From Persicitalea sp963803495 (GTDB taxonomy: Bacteria; Bacteroidota; Bacteroidia; Cytophagales; Spirosomataceae), in the NCBI GenBank assembly GCA_963803495.1, contig CAWDMP010000002.1, forward strand, positions 248,001 to 312,000: 64,000 nucleotides of DNA, written 5' to 3'. A program made the position numbers and the translations under genes. Of this stretch, positions 62,971 through 64,000 are shown piece by piece. The notes under the pieces are model-generated. The model did no database searches, was not told the DNA's origin, and worked only from the letters and a program-made list of their open reading frames with translations. Position 1 is the stretch's first letter. Every line of letters starts with the position of its first letter.

Positions 62971-63438
62971 ATGAAACCAATACTCTCTTATACACTCGTG
63001 CTGCTTACCGCGCTTTCATTTGCCTCCTGCAAAGTCGATGATCCTTTTGTGGATCGGGTGGTGGCACCGGTCCTGGTGGACATCGTGGGGGCCTCGTTCG
63101 GAGCGCCGATTTCTACCGAACCTACGGTAGCCTACCCCACTACCGGCAAGGTGATGCTCACGGCCAGGCTACTGGAACTCGATAAAAGTGGCATTCTGGA
63201 TAAAAACGTAGGAATCGACTCGATTCCGGTGACTGGTATTCCGATGAAGATCAGTCTGCGCAATGGTACCGCGCTGGGCGAAGTTACTTCCAACGCCCAG
63301 GGCATCGTGTCGCTGGAAAAGACCTGGGCCGACTTGGGGGTACCCGCGCCCAAAGCTGGAACGGTAGTAAAAATTTCTTGGTCGGGTAGCTACAAAGGCG
63401 TGAATTTCACCCGGCTATCGCAGGTGCAAGCCAAGTGA
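62971..63438 (+). CDS. Small lipoprotein downstream of SusCD pair 3
   Basis: A 155-residue lipoprotein with signal MKPILSYTLVLLTALSFAS and lipid Cys20 in SFASCKVDDP. The mature part is beta-rich and contains KVMLTARLLELDKSG and IPMKISLRNGTALGEVTS, which resembles a single Ig-like or carboxypeptidase-regulatory-like domain. No known family is recognised. Its place directly after SusCD suggests a surface accessory of the same uptake system. It is read in the same direction, 90 bases after the SusD stop, across the repeat array. Confidence 0.7.
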   Translation: MKPILSYTLVLLTALSFASCKVDDPFVDRVVAPVLVDIVGASFGAPISTEPTVAYPTTGKVMLTARLLELDKSGILDKNVGIDSIPVTGIPMKISLRNGTALGEVTSNAQGIVSLEKTWADLGVPAPKAGTVVKISWSGSYKGVNFTRLSQVQAK

Positions 63439-63615
63439 TTGTCAGCTGGTTTAGCGCCACTGTACTTCGATAATTTTGACCATCGGTCCGGCTGGCGTGA
63501 AATAATTTCTGCAAAATTGTAATTAGTAAGGTTTAAATTATAATATTTTACAAAGTCACAATAAAACCTAATAAAATACTCTTGGAAAGTCCATTATACT
63601 CCTGTAATAATTGGC

Positions 63616-63623
63616 TAATTTTG
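63616..63623 (+). promoter_or_regulatory. -7 box upstream of the aminotransferase gene
   Basis: TAATTTTG fits TAnnTTTG and ends 61 bases before the ATG at 63685, in a 246-base AT-rich gap. The -33 box is not clear. Confidence 0.4.
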
Positions 63624-63684
63624 TTTTTAACAAATCTCCTACATCACCTTATCTCCAAACAACAATCAATCAACTTTTACGACT

Positions 63685-64000
63685 ATGTCTAGAAACATCG
63701 ACCGCCGCAGTTTATTGAAATCCGGCTTGCTCACCCTGGGTGGGATCGCCGTGGCACCTCATTTGAAGGCCGGAGCCTTCGCCAACGCCCCGCTCTATCT
63801 CGACCGATCCAACCGGATTTATCGGAGCCCGTTGATGCGCGAACACTTCCTGCCCGGCGAAACGCTGGAAAGTCAGGACGCTTCCAAAATGATCGCCAAG
63901 CTGAACGCCAACGAAAACCCTTACGGTCCGCCAGCTCCGGCTATGGAGGCTGTCAAAAATTCGGTGTCGGGTGGTAACCGCTACGCCTGGCGCGAGCTGA
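63685..64000 (+). CDS. Tat-exported HisC-like PLP aminotransferase (3' truncated)
   Basis: The first 105 residues of a fold-type I PLP-dependent enzyme that runs off the window. It begins with a twin-arginine signal, DRRSLLKSGLLTLGGIAV (Arg7-Arg8), so the protein should be exported folded. The sequence KLNANENPYGPPAPAMEA matches the start of histidinol-phosphate-type aminotransferases. Cytoplasmic HisC has no such signal, so the substrate here is probably an extracytoplasmic amino compound rather than histidinol phosphate. The lysine that binds PLP lies outside the window. It follows SusCD pair 3 and the lipoprotein, but with its own candidate promoter. Confidence 0.8.
   Translation, partial: MSRNIDRRSLLKSGLLTLGGIAVAPHLKAGAFANAPLYLDRSNRIYRSPLMREHFLPGETLESQDASKMIAKLNANENPYGPPAPAMEAVKNSVSGGNRYAWREL

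Overview
The window looks like chromosomal DNA of a moderately GC-rich Bacteroidota, most likely Cytophagales (Spirosomaceae-like). Supporting signs: three SusC/SusD outer-membrane uptake pairs, a protein with a type IX secretion (gliding-type) C-terminal domain, Bacteroidota promoters (TTG, about 19-20 bases, TAnnTTTG), few Shine-Dalgarno sites and several TTG/GTG starts. No plasmid, phage, integrase, transposase, rRNA or CRISPR feature was found.

Layout. 1-4500: the tail of a sugar isomerase and a very large UPF1-like helicase. 4650-6826: a type III polyketide synthase divergent from a UbiA-type prenyltransferase. 6940-7163: tRNA-Gly and tRNA-Leu. 7267-15093: a SNF2 helicase, a DUF389 membrane protein, a Na+/H+ antiporter, a beta-barrel protein and an uncharacterised protein with a DVDDTA motif like that of class II terpene cyclases. 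15221-17476: mazG, thiN, a VapBC-like toxin-antitoxin pair and, directly after it, a decayed second copy of the thiN 3' end. 17779-26332: SusCD pair 1, an M14 carboxypeptidase, a penicillin-acylase-family hydrolase and a VanZ-like protein. 26397-35000: an endonuclease/phosphatase-fold protein, YdeI-like and DinB-like proteins, an efflux pump, DUF427, a BCCT transporter, a tiny membrane protein, pfkB and an acyl-CoA dehydrogenase. 35090-39883: a type IX-secreted adhesin-like protein, NifU-like protein, rpmA/rplU and a redoxin. 39889-57170: a long block on the minus strand, holding an ASPIC/UnbV lipoprotein, SusCD pair 2 and a four-gene module of cytochrome-c/DUF1549/DUF1553, DUF1501, a glycoside-hydrolase-like protein and DUF2231-cytochrome-LRR. 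58146-64000: SusCD pair 3 with a long structured leader, a small lipoprotein and the start of a Tat-exported HisC-like aminotransferase.

The genes suggest a cell that takes up and processes extracellular polymers or peptides with several TonB-dependent systems, alongside ordinary housekeeping genes. Five otherwise good genes are broken by seven single-base frameshifts, which points to sequencing or assembly indels at least as much as to real gene decay.

The observations most worth following are the toxin-antitoxin cassette flanked by thiN 3' ends, the strong excess of the palindrome GGTACC (RGTACY), the DVDDTA protein, the structured leader of SusC pair 3, the DUF1549/DUF1501 redox-like module, and numerous intergenic 7-8 base tandem arrays and perfect inverted repeats.
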